Both the position numbers and the translations under genes were made by a program. A stretch of DNA of 64,000 bases from Onchocerca volvulus (taxonomy: Eukaryota > Nematoda > Chromadorea > Rhabditida > Onchocercidae), in contig HG738140.1 in NCBI GenBank assembly GCA_000499405.2, forward strand, positions 11,993,560 through 12,057,559, given 5' to 3'. The notes beneath the pieces are model-generated. The model had not been told where the DNA came from. It ran no database searches and was given only the letters and a program-made list of their open reading frames with translations. Below, one piece after another: positions 39,380-51,860 of the stretch (positions within the stretch are counted from its first letter, which is position 1; each line of letters opens with the position of its first letter).

Positions 39380-39408
39380 TGGCGGGAAAGACCAGAGGTC
39401 AAAGGTAA
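39380..39408 (+). promoter_or_regulatory. E2F-like site next to a DR1 nuclear-receptor-like site
   Basis: The plus strand reads TGGCGGGAAA (39380-39389), close to an E2F consensus. Six bases later come AGGTCA and AGGTAA separated by one base (39396-39408), a DR1 arrangement of the kind bound by RXR/HNF4-type nuclear receptors. Motif match only, with no evidence of use. A GC-bearing island in otherwise AT-rich DNA. Confidence 0.3.
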
Positions 39409-39409
39409 A

Positions 39410-41615
39410 AAGCGTCAGTGAATGAATATCATTCTCGGAGATGTTGCTTGCATGACCTTTACAGGATAATAAAACAACAAGCTAAACTACAAATTGCCAT
39501 ATGACTAGAAAAGAATCCCATATATTCTACAGTATTTTGGGAAATTTCATTGTATAATGCTAATCCAATGCCCTTTTCCCGATATTAAATCAGGATACTT
39601 TTACAGAAAAAATGCGATAAAATAGATCTGGTAGAAAATTGGCAATTCTACCAAAAAAAAAAAAAAAAAAAAAAAGAAAAATCCAAAAGTTTTTGAGATC
39701 TGAAACAAACAGAATTTTAATAATTACTTTAATTATACACGAAGTAATATGCTTAATAGTAGTGTGCTTACTAATAAATTGAAAAATAGTGTGAGATCTC
39801 TTAATATAGTTAAAATTGATAAAAGAAGGATAGGACGAATTTTGTTAAGAAAAATTGAAGAATTTCGGTTCTATTTAGATAGTGAGACAATCCGATAACA
39901 GAAGATGATAACTACTATCAATCATCAACGCATTTTATCTAATCCAAAGTTGTCATTATCCGAAGAGATCTATTCAAAGTTTACACAACCAATAAGTTAG
40001 TTCTCCCATAAATCTCATCTATACATAACAAATAATTCAATATTCCTATATATTTAATGAAATTACCATATACTTTCTCGTTGCTGGATAAAAATACTTC
40101 ATGCATCTGCCATCTTAAATTAATTATTAAATACATGCATGACAAATACACACACAAATATTTTCAAGAAAAGAAAAGGGAAGATTGATATCGTCTTTAA
40201 GACTTTTTTGCAAAATTCATAGACCAAAAATAAAATTGAAAGGTAAACAAATGCATTTATCACTCTTTGCATATATATGTTTTTGTCTATAATGTATGTG
40301 TGTTTAAAGAAACTAAACTGTTCAAAAGTATTTTGCATCGATAAAAGAATATTTATGAATACTTCTTTCCATACTTTCTTTAAATTAAATTAAATTCAAT
40401 TTTCTCATTGACATTTTCTTTTGCACAAATATCATCGATGATTTGAGTTCGGGAATTCTAAAAAGGGAAATTTATGCAAGCAAATATCTATTAAGTGCTA
40501 CATATCTCAAATTTTTCTTGCATGACATGGAAACTACTCTTATTTCGATTTCTCTTCTTTCAACTACAATTTCAACTTCGAATCCGGATGGCAAATATCG
40601 TTACTTCTAATTTTTCTGAAAATTCACATAAAACATTTGCATCAAACTTCGATAAGTTAACGAATTGATCAATATCAAAGTGGAATTTGTGTGTTTTGTC
40701 TTGCTTGAAAGCACATAAATTATGTGAACGATTCGAAAATCGCTTCAAAAAAAAAAAACCTTTTGATCAATATGAAAGTTAATTTTCGGACAAAAGAATT
40801 ATTCCAAGTTAGAAGCCTTTTGGACGTAAAAAAATAAGAAGAAACAATATGGAGCGTACAATCTTGGGAAAACTAGATTGTCAGAGCAAAAAGCAAATTT
40901 TTTGGAAAGGAATAAAATTAAGATAACAACAGGAAATGATAGAGAGAAGTTGATTGGAAAATTTAAATTGTAAACATTTATAAAGTGTCATGTATGAGGA
41001 GCAGATGTAGCAACGAGAAAGCCATATTCTGATTATTAACAAATAAAACACATGATTGACAGCATGATAAAAAGCGAATTTGATTATTTCACAGAAAAAT
41101 CTACACATGTAAATAGATTTTAAGCTTTCTAAGAATCTCTATTTTTCGAAAAAAAAAAAAAAAAAAAAATGAAATTCTGAATATGAGGGGAGTAACTTTT
41201 CTAATTAAAGTGAAAAAAGTTTGCCACTAGAACGCAAACCAGTTATGGGAGCAAATTATCTTGAACGAACGACAAAAATTGTTAACAATTTTCCTTTTCA
41301 ACTGAACTTTGAACTTCTTTTTTATAGTGCAAAAATCGTAATATAACTTAGGATCGTAATATAACTTACGTCACCTTGAATATTGATTCGTTTTTTGTTG
41401 CGATAGTGATTTTCTTGATGAGCACCTTGTACATCGATGATCATAGGTGGATTGGATCTATCAAAAACATGATCCTTTATGATGTTACTTTTCATTAAAT
41501 CTTTTTTATTGCACTGTTATTTCCTATGCAGTCCAAATCTATCTTTTGAAAGCGAGCACATAAATTATGTTTCGAGACATTCTCGAACAAATGAATTCGT
41601 TTTACTCAGAGATTG
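39410..41615. other. Intergenic region, no gene seen
   Basis: AT-rich, with poly-A runs at about 39652-39675 and 41151-41169. Frames are short. Nothing further is recognised. Confidence 0.45.
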
Positions 41616-41620
41616 ACCAG

Positions 41621-41782
41621 AAAATAATTAAATTCTAATTTGATTTTTTTAAATTGAATTTCAAAGAAAATTATCTTTGAAACAACAACAAAAAAGAAAA
41701 AAAAATAATTAAATTCTAATTTGATTTTTTTAAATTGAATTTCAAAGAAAATTATCTTTGAAACAACAACAAAAAAGAAAAA
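41621..41782. repeat. Perfect 81-bp tandem duplication
   Basis: Two head-to-tail copies (41621-41701 and 41702-41782) of a unit that begins AAAATAATTAAATTCTAATT and ends in AACAACAACAAAAAAGAAAA. By eye the copies differ only in the length of the terminal A-run, so the duplication is recent or an assembly artefact. Non-coding. Confidence 0.85.
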
Positions 41783-42639
41783 ATAAAGGAATAACTTTCG
41801 GAATGATTTTTTCTTTTTCTTTTTTTTTTTTTTTGTGGATAATATATCAGAGAGAATACTATCATTTTCGGTGAATGAATATTATGCATTACGAGCAAAT
41901 GCTAGAATATTTCGGAATTTTAAGTTTGAAAATTCCAAATTTAATTAAAAAGGAATTTCATTTTTCATTTCTCTGTGGTGAGGATAAACAAACATAAGAT
42001 AGTTACCTGGACCAAGAAGCACTATCAATAGCACTTTTTGTTGCTCTTGAATTGAAATTTCTGGTTTGAGATAAGCAAACAGCAGAACATATATTTGCCA
42101 AACATCCCAAGTTATTTACAACTTGTAATTACTTCGTCATCATTGCGATTCAAATTTACTCCAGAATTTGGATTCAAATCTTTTCGAAAATTAAAAATTC
42201 ATTAAATAAGCAAATTTATACATTTAGACAAAGAATCGATAGCTCTGCTTTTTATGCAGAACTGTCTAAAAATCAGAAATAGATTGAAATTAAATGAAAT
42301 AGAAATAATGGTAGTCGTATTCTTAGATATGTATGTTTGTTGCTTTGATATGATTATGAAAGAGGTGAAATAATCAATCGTTTCTCATGAAAATTACACT
42401 AAAAATGTATTTAGCAATAAATAAACTTCTGCCAACAATAAATCAATATAGTCTGAACTAACTAGATAATTTGCCGAAACAGCTAACTGACAAACTAACG
42501 AACTAACAATGTTGCCCAATTGATATATTCTCATCAAAATATCTCTCGATCTGTATCAATTATTAATCTAATCAAACAAAAGGAAAAAAAAATAATATAA
42601 CAGAATAAGGATACACGTTGCTACTTATCAATTTAAATG

Positions 42640-43008
42640 AAAAATGTAAATGTTCGATGTTCATTTGTACACAACGTTTCAAATTCTTCACCGATTGATT
42701 TGAAATTTTGACACAACATTGCATTTGAATAGACATATATTTCTATTTAGATATACCTTTTTTTTTTTTTTTTTTTTCATCTGTCACATCTGTGACAGGT
42801 AAAAGTAAGTGAGCAGACTGAATTCACTGATCACGCCTACTTTCCGCATTTGTTCATTTCCACACAACGTTTCAAATTCTTTGCCAATTGATTTGAAATT
42901 TTGAAACAACGTTCCATTCGAATAGGCGTCTATTTCCATACAGATAAGGCATGTGTTTAAACACTTCCGGAAATTTAAGATTTTGAACAAACGAACATTT
43001 ACATTTTT
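42640..43008. mobile_element. Possible non-autonomous inverted-repeat (MITE-like) element
   Basis: AAAAATGTAAATGTTCG at 42640-42656 is the exact reverse complement of CGAACATTTACATTTTT at 42992-43008. Between these ends lie two direct copies of a segment of about 95 bp (42658-42752 and 42851-42944, both with CACAACGTTTCAAATTCTT) and a near-central perfect palindrome, CTGTCACA-TC-TGTGACAG (42781-42798). No coding capacity. The organisation fits a non-autonomous DNA transposon, but I could not identify a target-site duplication or a family. Confidence 0.45.
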
Positions 43009-43736
43009 ATCTATAAAGATTAGCTGGATAAGCCATGCAAAGCGTTAATTTTTAACATTATTTTTATAAAAATAAAATTATCGAAAAATTTTACTGAAAT
43101 ACACCGTAAAGAAGTGAAATGAAATAATTATCAACAATTCCCAGTTATTAGTAATTTTCGATTAATCTTCGCAAGATTTGTTCCCGTGATGACAACATAC
43201 AACTTAATCTTGGATATCATCGGTAAATTTTGAAGAATAGAATAATCGTTACTATCTATCTGGATAAAATACAACACTAATCTCAGTTCACTTCAATTTC
43301 CAATATCTTTCATATTTTAACAGAATTTAACAAAATTCACTTTCCCATCTTTTCTTCCACACATTTTATGGCGTGAAATTTCGCTTACAACAATATCAGT
43401 TATTTCATTTCAAATTCTTCGATCTCTCCGAAATATTTATATATTTCAAACTGATATTTCTATTTTTTTGACATTATAGTATAGCACAGGATTAAGAAAT
43501 TGTGAATTAATCAACTATTTCCAATGCATAGACCTTGTTATTCAACCCATATTTTGTATTGATTGTTCATTTTTTACTTCAAACTTTTTTGTCTTTATTT
43601 AATGTGTTAAATAAAATTTGATATACTCATACTTCAAATATAAACATCCATTCTCACATTATAGTAATAATGACACACATAGATATACATTCTCATATAC
43701 ACTTTGCCATATATAGTTATACTTTTTATAATTATC
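43009..43736. other. Intergenic region, no gene seen
   Basis: AT-rich sequence between the inverted-repeat element and the minisatellite. No frame or repeat of note. Confidence 0.45.
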
Positions 43737-44040
43737 TCACATACACGTGCCACATACACAGACATACATTTGTCATATAGACATGCCATATATATAGTTC
43801 ACATACACGTGCCACACACACAGAAATACATCCTCTTATATACATGCCAAATATACATCCACACATCTTCACATACATGTGCTACATACAGACATATATC
43901 CTTCATATACACATGCCATATATACAGTTCACATACACGTACCACATATACGGAAATACATCCTCTTATATACATGTCAAATATATATTTATACATCTTC
44001 ACTTACACGTGCCACATACAAAGAAATACATATGTCCTAA
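43737..44040. repeat. Minisatellite with alternating units of about 61 and 70 bp
   Basis: Five imperfect units start TCACATACACGTGCCACA or a close variant at 43737, 43799, 43869, 43929 and 43999. Units 2 and 4 (70 bp, with AGAAATACATCCTCTTATATA) resemble each other more than they resemble units 1 and 3 (about 61 bp), so the true repeat is a dimer of about 130 bp. The array creates long Thr/His/Tyr/Ile frames on both strands that should not be taken as genes. Confidence 0.8.
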
Positions 44041-44140
44041 AGAAAATCAACTTCACATCTTCCCTCTTCAATTCCGTTCTTTCTATCATTATATCCGTCG
44101 GTCTGCTTTCGTTGTGCTCTATTGCTAGTATCGTTGATCA

Positions 44141-44190
44141 CATATACTCACACACATACACATACATACACACACATACATACATACACA
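44141..44190. repeat. CATA/CACA simple repeat
   Basis: Interrupted CACATACATA microsatellite on the plus strand. Confidence 0.75.
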
Positions 44191-44300
44191 GGCTAATATG
44201 ACCGTTAATTAATCTGTGTCCAAATTCGATTTGAATTCAAACAAAAGCAATAATTTATTTGCCAGACAAACATAAACTATAAGTTTTTTTCTGGTATACA

Positions 44301-44324
44301 TGTGTGTGTGTGTGTGTGTGTGTG
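44301..44324. repeat. (TG)12 microsatellite
   Basis: Twelve uninterrupted TG units on the plus strand. Confidence 0.9.
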
Positions 44325-44539
44325 ATATGAAAAATAATCAGTGATAATAAGAGTGGAGGAATAGCATGATGTCAATGATAAAGATAGCAAGGCCAACGTC
44401 ACCTATCACCAACAACACCCACTTATCACTGCCATCTTTAAAAATGAAAAAGTAAAAACCGAAAGAATTTCAAATTATATGACCTAGTGAAGAGATAGAC
44501 ATATCACCTTCCATCCCTTCCCTACATTGTTCTTTCTTG

Positions 44540-44596
44540 CCGGAAAATAAAACTTGACAACACGGAATTTCCGGTTAATCGGATATGATATCCGAT
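44540..44596. promoter_or_regulatory. Nested inverted repeats around a 19-bp palindrome
   Basis: ATCGGATAT-G-ATATCCGAT (44578-44596) is a perfect palindrome about one base. Just upstream, CCGGAAA (44540-44546) and TTTCCGG form a second inverted repeat. It could bind a dimeric factor or form a cruciform. Function unknown. Confidence 0.35.
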
Positions 44597-44740
44597 CCGA
44601 GCACTGATATATCAAGGAATGAGAAAACAGTGGTAGGAAATAAGCTTAGCAGTTAAAATATCCTATCATATCACGCGTTTGGCTTCATATTTCTTATTAT
44701 TACATGATCTCCGTCCGACCATCCGACCTTCTTTATGGTT

Positions 44741-45321
44741 TTCCGGCAAAGATATGCATCCTTTGGTCAATTTAATTCCTCTTCATGATATGTTATCCAT
44801 TAACAGTTTCGATTAAATCATCACTAAGTTTGAAATTTCCATTTTAATGGAAGAAAAAACGCTTAGAAACATAAATAATGAGACAGTTAGCGAAAGAAAA
44901 TAAAATCGGCGACATACTGAAACTGTAGTTCGATGTTTGAAGGACGAATAGATAATTCAAACGGCACAGTACAAATTTTTCGAAGTTTGTGCTTATCAGT
45001 GACAAAGTTGAAATTTCGGAATTTGAAAACTTCGAAAAAATTTTCGAAATTCCTGCATAAATTTAAAAATTTAATTTAAATTTATTTGCTTAAAATGAAA
45101 TTGATCATCTAATTGTATAAGTACATATCTAAGCAATCGGCTAGCAATTCAGCACAGAATCATCTGCATTTTCAGTGCATCTCCGGCTGATGACAGAATT
45201 GTAATCATTGAATACAGGCAACCGAATATTGCTTTCCGGAAGAACATTCAGTAACTGAATTTCCGGAAAAGATATGTACCCTTTGTTCAATTTAATTCCT
45301 CTTCATGATACTATCCATTAA
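44741..45321. repeat. Two direct copies of a 61-63 bp segment
   Basis: The segments at 44741-44803 and 45261-45321 share TTCCGGVAAAGATATG, TCAATTTAATTCCTCTTCATGATA and TATCCATTAA, about 520 bp apart. The sequence between them is AT-rich and non-coding. Either a local duplication or two copies of a short dispersed repeat. Confidence 0.6.
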
Positions 45322-45779
45322 TTTCTCGATACCATTTCATGATACTATATCTATTGTGACAAAAGACAGTAAAAATCTCAATCTCACTTTTCAAACAACA
45401 TTAGTTGACATTTTATTTGACTAAATACTAAAATCAAAAAAGAAAAACGAAAGAAATGATAAATGTTGAAAGTGAAGGAAGAAATCCGCCTATCCTAAGT
45501 AATCCATAAAATTTGATCGAACTGGATTACTGCATCATTTTATGGAAGTGATAAGAATGGGAAGATAAAGATAAAAACAATGAAGAATAACTTTGACTGG
45601 AATTGCAATTACTGATAATCGTGACTTCGTTATCACAAATATCACTTCTAATCTCTGCCATGCTTCCTAAAAATTTAAATCACTCGAAACAAACGACATT
45701 AAATGGCACGACACTGAGTGAGCAATATGAGACGAGATCATCTCCCCATCTTCACTTCATCAATCTGTCTGTCACTGTG

Positions 45780-46080
45780 CATGTCTATGTATGATGTCTG
45801 TGTCTGTTTATGGGTGTGTGCGTGGATGCATGTCTGTGTCTGTGCGTGGGTGTGCGTGTGTGTAGGTGTCGGCGATATAAGATATGGTCAGTATTGAGGA
45901 GAAATAGATTGGAAGATGAAATGAATCAGTGACAGGACAAGATAATTGCTTTTGATATCTAGATGTACATACATCTGTGTGTGTGCATATGTGTGTATGT
46001 ACTTATACACATGTATGTGCATATATGTATGTGTGTATGTGTATGTGTGTATGTGTATGTGTGTATTTGAATGAATGTGC
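45780..46080. repeat. TG/TATG-rich simple repeat region
   Basis: Two blocks of interrupted TG repeats (about 45790-45870 and 45974-46070) on the plus strand, giving Cys/Val/Tyr or Thr/His frames without coding meaning. A complementary CA/CATA block follows at about 46208-46262. Confidence 0.75.
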
Positions 46081-46587
46081 ACAGCTGAGAAAGGAAGGAG
46101 AATGGAACGGATATGAGTATTTACATCTATCCGGCTTAATATCCTCCCATTCTTGTCTATTTAATGCCAATAAAATCAGACAAATGGCTACTACACATTG
46201 CACGTCAATACACACATACACATACATTACATACATACATACACACATACACATACATATGTATGTAAGACACAGAAAAAGTGCTTATCAGTTCATTGTT
46301 ATCACCAATAATAACTCAATGTCAACGTGAAAGTGAACAGAAATGATCATTTTGACCTAATTAATTAAGGATAACACTCAATTAACTAACTTTTTCATCC
46401 AATCAAAATGATAAATAGAATGATAGTGGAAAAAAGAGAAATGTTGGAGAAATAATCAATCACTGATTCCTAGTGAACTTTGATAAGAGAAGTGCTTCTT
46501 CTGGATTGCTAACGATTTACTCGGAGATTGGAGAAGGATCGGAAGGAAAGGTCATCAGCATCTTCTGGCAAAGAAGAACAATTATGA

Positions 46588-46773
46588 TTAGAGCATAAGG
46601 TTGAAAGACAGAGTTGACTCATTTGAGTGCAACTCGTCGACTTCCTGTCGTGTCAACTGCGTGTCACCACGGTTGAGTGAATCGTTCAATGGATGGTCTC
46701 CGGTCCATTCGTTCCTCCCACCGATGATCGGGTCATGAGCTTCTTGCCATATGTTTACCCTTCCGATGACCAT
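46588..46773 (-). CDS. Isolated 61-codon frame in a GC-richer patch
   Basis: Minus-strand frame MVIGRVNIWQEAHDPIIGG... ending at 46588, with a balanced residue mix (WTGDHPLNDSLNRGD, LTRQEVDELHSNE) in a patch of higher GC than its flanks. No family is recognised, no clear donor or acceptor bounds it, and no partner exon was found. It may be a lone first exon, a relic, or chance. Confidence 0.2.
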   Translation of the reverse strand: MVIGRVNIWQEAHDPIIGGRNEWTGDHPLNDSLNRGDTQLTRQEVDELHSNESTLSFNLML

Positions 46774-47385
46774 CCCATCCCATTCAATGCATCAATTATC
46801 TCATGCCTATATTATTATTTGCATAATATTTTGAAGAGAACTAGAAGTACTCATTTACGTTGAACCATTCACGTTGATCATTTCTTCGTTCACGCTTATT
46901 TACGTTCATTTATTCTGTATTCACGTCAGTTAAAAGAATCGTAAAGAACAAGAATCTGGAATTGAACTTGATTGTTAATCGTCAATGCCATTCTATTCGC
47001 GGATGACCTGGAAAATTGTAGAAGAAATGCAAGAAGAAAAGAAATAATTCCCTTCACGGAATCAGCAGTTATAGTGCATCAATATATGATATAATTATAG
47101 GTCACGGGAAAAGTTCACACATTCCACTGAAACGTGAAATGAGATTTAGCGCATATTTCAAATTATTCATCATTCCTTAACAAATCACTGGGAAATGGTC
47201 AATGTTTTGAAAATCTTCTGATTTTAATCTATATTTGTATGAAATTGTATAGAATTATGAATTCGCAAGAAATTATGATAGCAAAACTTTTGTGATATAA
47301 GATGATAGATAACTGGATTAAGTATGACATAGAGACGGTTGCTACTTCTGCTGCTGATTATCGAGAATTGTGATGTGAAGAAAGA

Positions 47386-47406
47386 AGGTCAGGTCAGGTC
47401 AGGTCA
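47386..47406 (+). promoter_or_regulatory. Fourfold AGGTC array (nuclear-receptor half-sites)
   Basis: Four head-to-tail copies of AGGTC followed by A, so four overlapping AGGTCA half-sites at 5-bp spacing. AGGTCA is the core half-site of many nuclear hormone receptors, a family greatly expanded in nematodes. The 5-bp pitch is not a standard DR spacing, though monomer binding would be possible. It lies 4.5 kb upstream of the cadherin start. Confidence 0.3.
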
Positions 47407-47409
47407 AGT

Positions 47410-50400
47410 TTCATCTTTCATATTCTTCCAACTATCCTTCAATGAGACGAGCGAATTATTGGTTTGCTGTGCTAACGAATCATAACTTTTGTTTCCCTCT
47501 TTTTTTTCCAAATAAGTAATTCATTTTATGAGTATCTTATCTAATTCATTTGGAATTCTAATTATGCTATACTTAATTCGAATTTCGAATTATTTTCCAT
47601 ATATGATATGATCATCTTTAATCAGTCATTAATTTTTCCTTTTTTGTTAAATTCGAGAAACATTGTAAATTTTTTAATTAAAATTTATTAACAAATTTCC
47701 CTTTCAATTGAAATCACAAATTGAATATCTGATAATATCACCATTGCTTGATGAAGAAATAGCATAATTTGAAGTATTAAATCTTCGTTTACACTTTAAA
47801 TATGCTCTAATTTACATTTTAAATATGCTCCAGCGAAATGAAAATCATTTTTCCTTTCTCTCTCTCTCTCTCTCTTCCACAAAAATAATATTCAAGATGG
47901 AGGAGTAGAAATGAAATGAAATAAAGAATGAAAGTTAGGCAAGCTTCAAATCCATAATTATCGAAAGTTCTACTAAAGCCACTTGCTTCACTGGAAAAGA
48001 AGAAAAAAAAGCTAACTTCCTGTTATGGATTCGAGAGATTCCAATGTCTCAAGCAGCCTTCTGAAGACAAAGCTTTTAGCATATTTAGCAAACCAAATGG
48101 AAAGAAAAAAGACAAATTGCTTTTCTCCATTAAAATATAAATACCTTTTTATTATTATTTCTGTTTTAACATGAAGAGAAAGAAAGGGACAATTCACAAC
48201 ATTCTCCTACAAATTGCGTTTTTCCTTTCGTTCCGTCCAACAAGCAAATAAGGCAAGAGAAGGCATCCATCCCAACGATAGTGAATTTCAACATTTCGAA
48301 CATAAATGATAAATGATATCATATCAACAATAAGGCAAAAGAATAACATACATTCCAACGAAAATGAATTTCAGCAGAAATATATTCAGATCCGTTACTT
48401 AGCAATTCGTTATTAAATTATAAGTTAAGAAAAAAAAATTTTTTTTTCTTTTTTTTTCATGATAATCTCACCGTTTCATATCATATACAAAAAATTTCTC
48501 TTCCATTGATAACAAAATCCAATCTTATTGTTTCTATTAGGAATATATTCAAATCTTATCATTTCCACTGATAACATATGCAAATTGAATCGCTCTTGCC
48601 GTTCCTTGTCTGCTCTATCTTATTGAAAATCATCGAAATATTTCATTCTTACCATCCATTATTGATACTTTCTCCTAAATATATGCATATCTTTTCTCAT
48701 AAATTCATTTATCATACTTAAAATTACACCAAACATGATCACTTAATCGCTTGATTGATTGATCGATTGATTGAATGAGTGATTAATTGAAATAGATTGG
48801 ATATAAACAAATGATAAGAGTACAAATGAATAGTGCTAAAGATATGTTAAAAAAAGAAAGTACTGAAAATTATCACCAAAAAATCATTCCCTTCAATCTA
48901 TTTTGTTCAATCACTATCATCATTCGAATATACAAATTCTTGTAAATCTTTCCATAATTATATTTTGTCTTATATTCCTTATTCCTAACTCTCTCTCTCT
49001 CTCTTTCTCTTTCCTCTTCTCTCTCATTATCATTATCATTAAATCTAATCAACTGGTCCACAAAGAAAAGTTATTCTTGTAGTATCACATATCTGTGACA
49101 GCAATCATTTCTATATTTTCATTAACTGTTTGTACTAAATCACGCATAACACATGTTATTATTGATAACATCTCTATGAACTTATGAAATGTTACATCGA
49201 CCTTATCATCTTTAATCAACAGATGACAAACTGACAAGGTGAACTGTCTACCGATTGGAAATAATAATATGTGCGACAGCATTATCATTTTATCAGTGAC
49301 TATTTAAAAACTAATCTTAGCAATACTTATGCTAACAATTTCAATGAAAAAAAAGTAAATAAATAAAAGAACAGTTACTTGCATAGCATATTGTTGATCC
49401 AATAAGCGAAATCTTTTGCAATCATTTTGATCAAATAACATCCTATAGTTCAAATTAATTTGTTCCGAAATTAAAGCAAAACAAATGGCTGTCATCATTT
49501 TTGTTGAAACGAATTAATATTTCTAACGAGAAATTAAAGTAAGAAATAGATTAAAATAAAAGATAAATTTAAATAAAAGAAAAAGAATTGAAATAAAAGA
49601 ATGACATATTTGTAATTTGAAACTGAAATCAAAATAAAACATGTTAAATAAGATTCATCGGAAATTGAAAATTGCAAACCATTGCATCATAACCTATTTA
49701 ATAATCTGAAATTCTAATTAATAAATATAGTCGCTTTGACAGCATAAATTTAAGGATTGCCTGATAAATGAAATTTTAAATCTGAAGTTGTAACTCATGA
49801 TAATATGCAAATGTTATGCAAAGAAAAAAGATGAATTTGAAGTGCTGAAGTAAAGCATTAATGATTATGCATGTTTTCCTGCTTATTTGTTACAAACATA
49901 CTTGAGAATTTTTTCCCGAAATCATCTGATTATTTATATTTATGCAAATAAATATCTTATTACAAATATGCTAATAACAACAAAGAAAATCTTAAATAAA
50001 GCAATAATATAGAAAATATTTGGATAACTTTGACATCAAGAAATGTCGGGAATCCTCTTGGATAATATTTCGGAATTCCCATTGATCATTTCTGCTCATA
50101 ACATGATAAAACATATTTTTTGATCCATTTCAAATTGTTATATGCGAAAGTAGCATTTATGAGAAACGACAAAATATGAAGTAAACATTAGTAAATTAAG
50201 ACTAAAAGCTCCAGTTACTGTATGTAATATAATTAATGTAAATGTAAAACAAAAAAAATACAAATATAATTGAAGATATGAAGAAAAATATTTAAACTAT
50301 TAAATGTAAAACTTTTAAATTATATTAGATAATACTTACTGATAATACAATTATCCTTTTCCATTCTTAATTTGTTAATTACATTCACAAAATTTCCTTC

Positions 50401-51700
50401 ATTTGATTTCAAATTCTGTTAGATACTTACTGATAATACAATTACTTACTGATAACATAGTTATCGGATATTACCTGCTTACAATACAATTATCGTTTCT
50501 ATTTTCAGTTTCTCAATTACATTCACGAAACTCTTTTGATTCTAGTTTATATAATTAGATTATATTCACATCTCTATTTTAAAAATAAGATGAAAATTTG
50601 AATTAACAATTTTCGATATTTTTGCATAAAGAAGTTTCAGCAGATATATGAAGAATGTTGAAATTTTGCGAAAATAAGGCAAACATTTCGAAATTTTGTG
50701 AAATACATTCAAAATTTTGCAATTACAAACGAAAAAGGTTTCACTACAATTTATTTGTAATCATTACTTTTCTTGTATTATCCAAAGTAACGAGTACTGG
50801 AATGCATTATTTTTGAACGAAACATTTTCAATTTTTTGAATTTTATCCAAAAGATTGCAATAATGCTTATTTATCTAATCCAGCTTGATGGGTATCGTAA
50901 TGAAATATATATATGAAATAAAAACAAAAATGTGCTTCGAAATTCAATGCAAAATGAAATATTTTATAATTAAATATTCACAAATTGCAAAATCAAAAAG
51001 TTTTCATATTTTCATATATCCCATGATGTGTGGCGCCTCCAATAAAAAGAATGATAAAATTGAAATTTCATCAAACAATTAATCTTCCATCTATCCTTTT
51101 TGAAAAAAATTTTGTACTATTTCTATTCTGTTTAGCTGTTTTTATTCATAGCATTACTTATTTTGATTTTGTTGGTTAAACTTCTTATCTTTGATAATTT
51201 CTGTATCTCTGTAATATTTTGTTTTTGTCCTTATCAAAAAATGCAATCTGAGCACTTATTTCATTAAAATATTGAAAATAGCAATAATCAAATAGTACGA
51301 CGAAATTTTTCCAATTAGTTATATTATTTTTAAATTCTGTTCTATCTTATTTTTTTACTTTTGTAATATTTTTATTACGATATATTATTTTTTATGCTAT
51401 TAATGTCTTAAATGAATCGTCAGTAGCCAAAATAAGGATCAAATGGCTCGAAATCAAATGATTCATCATTGAATAAATGAATAGTTAAAATAAATTAATG
51501 AAGAAATAAACAGCATTCTAAGTCATCCTTAGTTATTATCGAATTGATTCAATGAATGAATCTCTTTGAAGCAATGAAAATTGTGAAAATTATCAAAATA
51601 GTTCAGTACCTCATCATTACACATTAATTTAAAAACAGTTTTATTTTTCTTTATTTCGTTCGGATTTTTTTCTTCCATCAATGATTTCTTCTTCTTTCCA
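47410..51700. other. Intergenic upstream region of the cadherin gene
   Basis: AT-rich, with CT microsatellites at about 47856-47875 and 48989-49024. No coding exon or RNA gene is recognised. The cadherin promoter should lie toward the right end, but I cannot place it. Confidence 0.45.
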
Positions 51701-51860
51701 TCAAAAAATGAACAACATGTGACCTAAATAAAGGAACGATATTAAACAGGAGAAGAAGTCGAGGTGACAGCAGATAGATGAGGAACGGCCGAACGTGAAG
51801 GTTGGATAAGATAGGTGACACCGGTCCTGTTCATTTTACGGTGAAGTTGGGCGACACCAA

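Noticed and set aside
43704..44201. 165-codon plus-strand frame rich in Tyr, Ile, His and Thr
   Set aside because: It is produced by the minisatellite; the frame tracks the repeat units and continues into CATA simple sequence.
45888..46330. Overlapping His/Thr and Cys/Val frames on both strands
   Set aside because: Translations of the TG/CA simple repeats.
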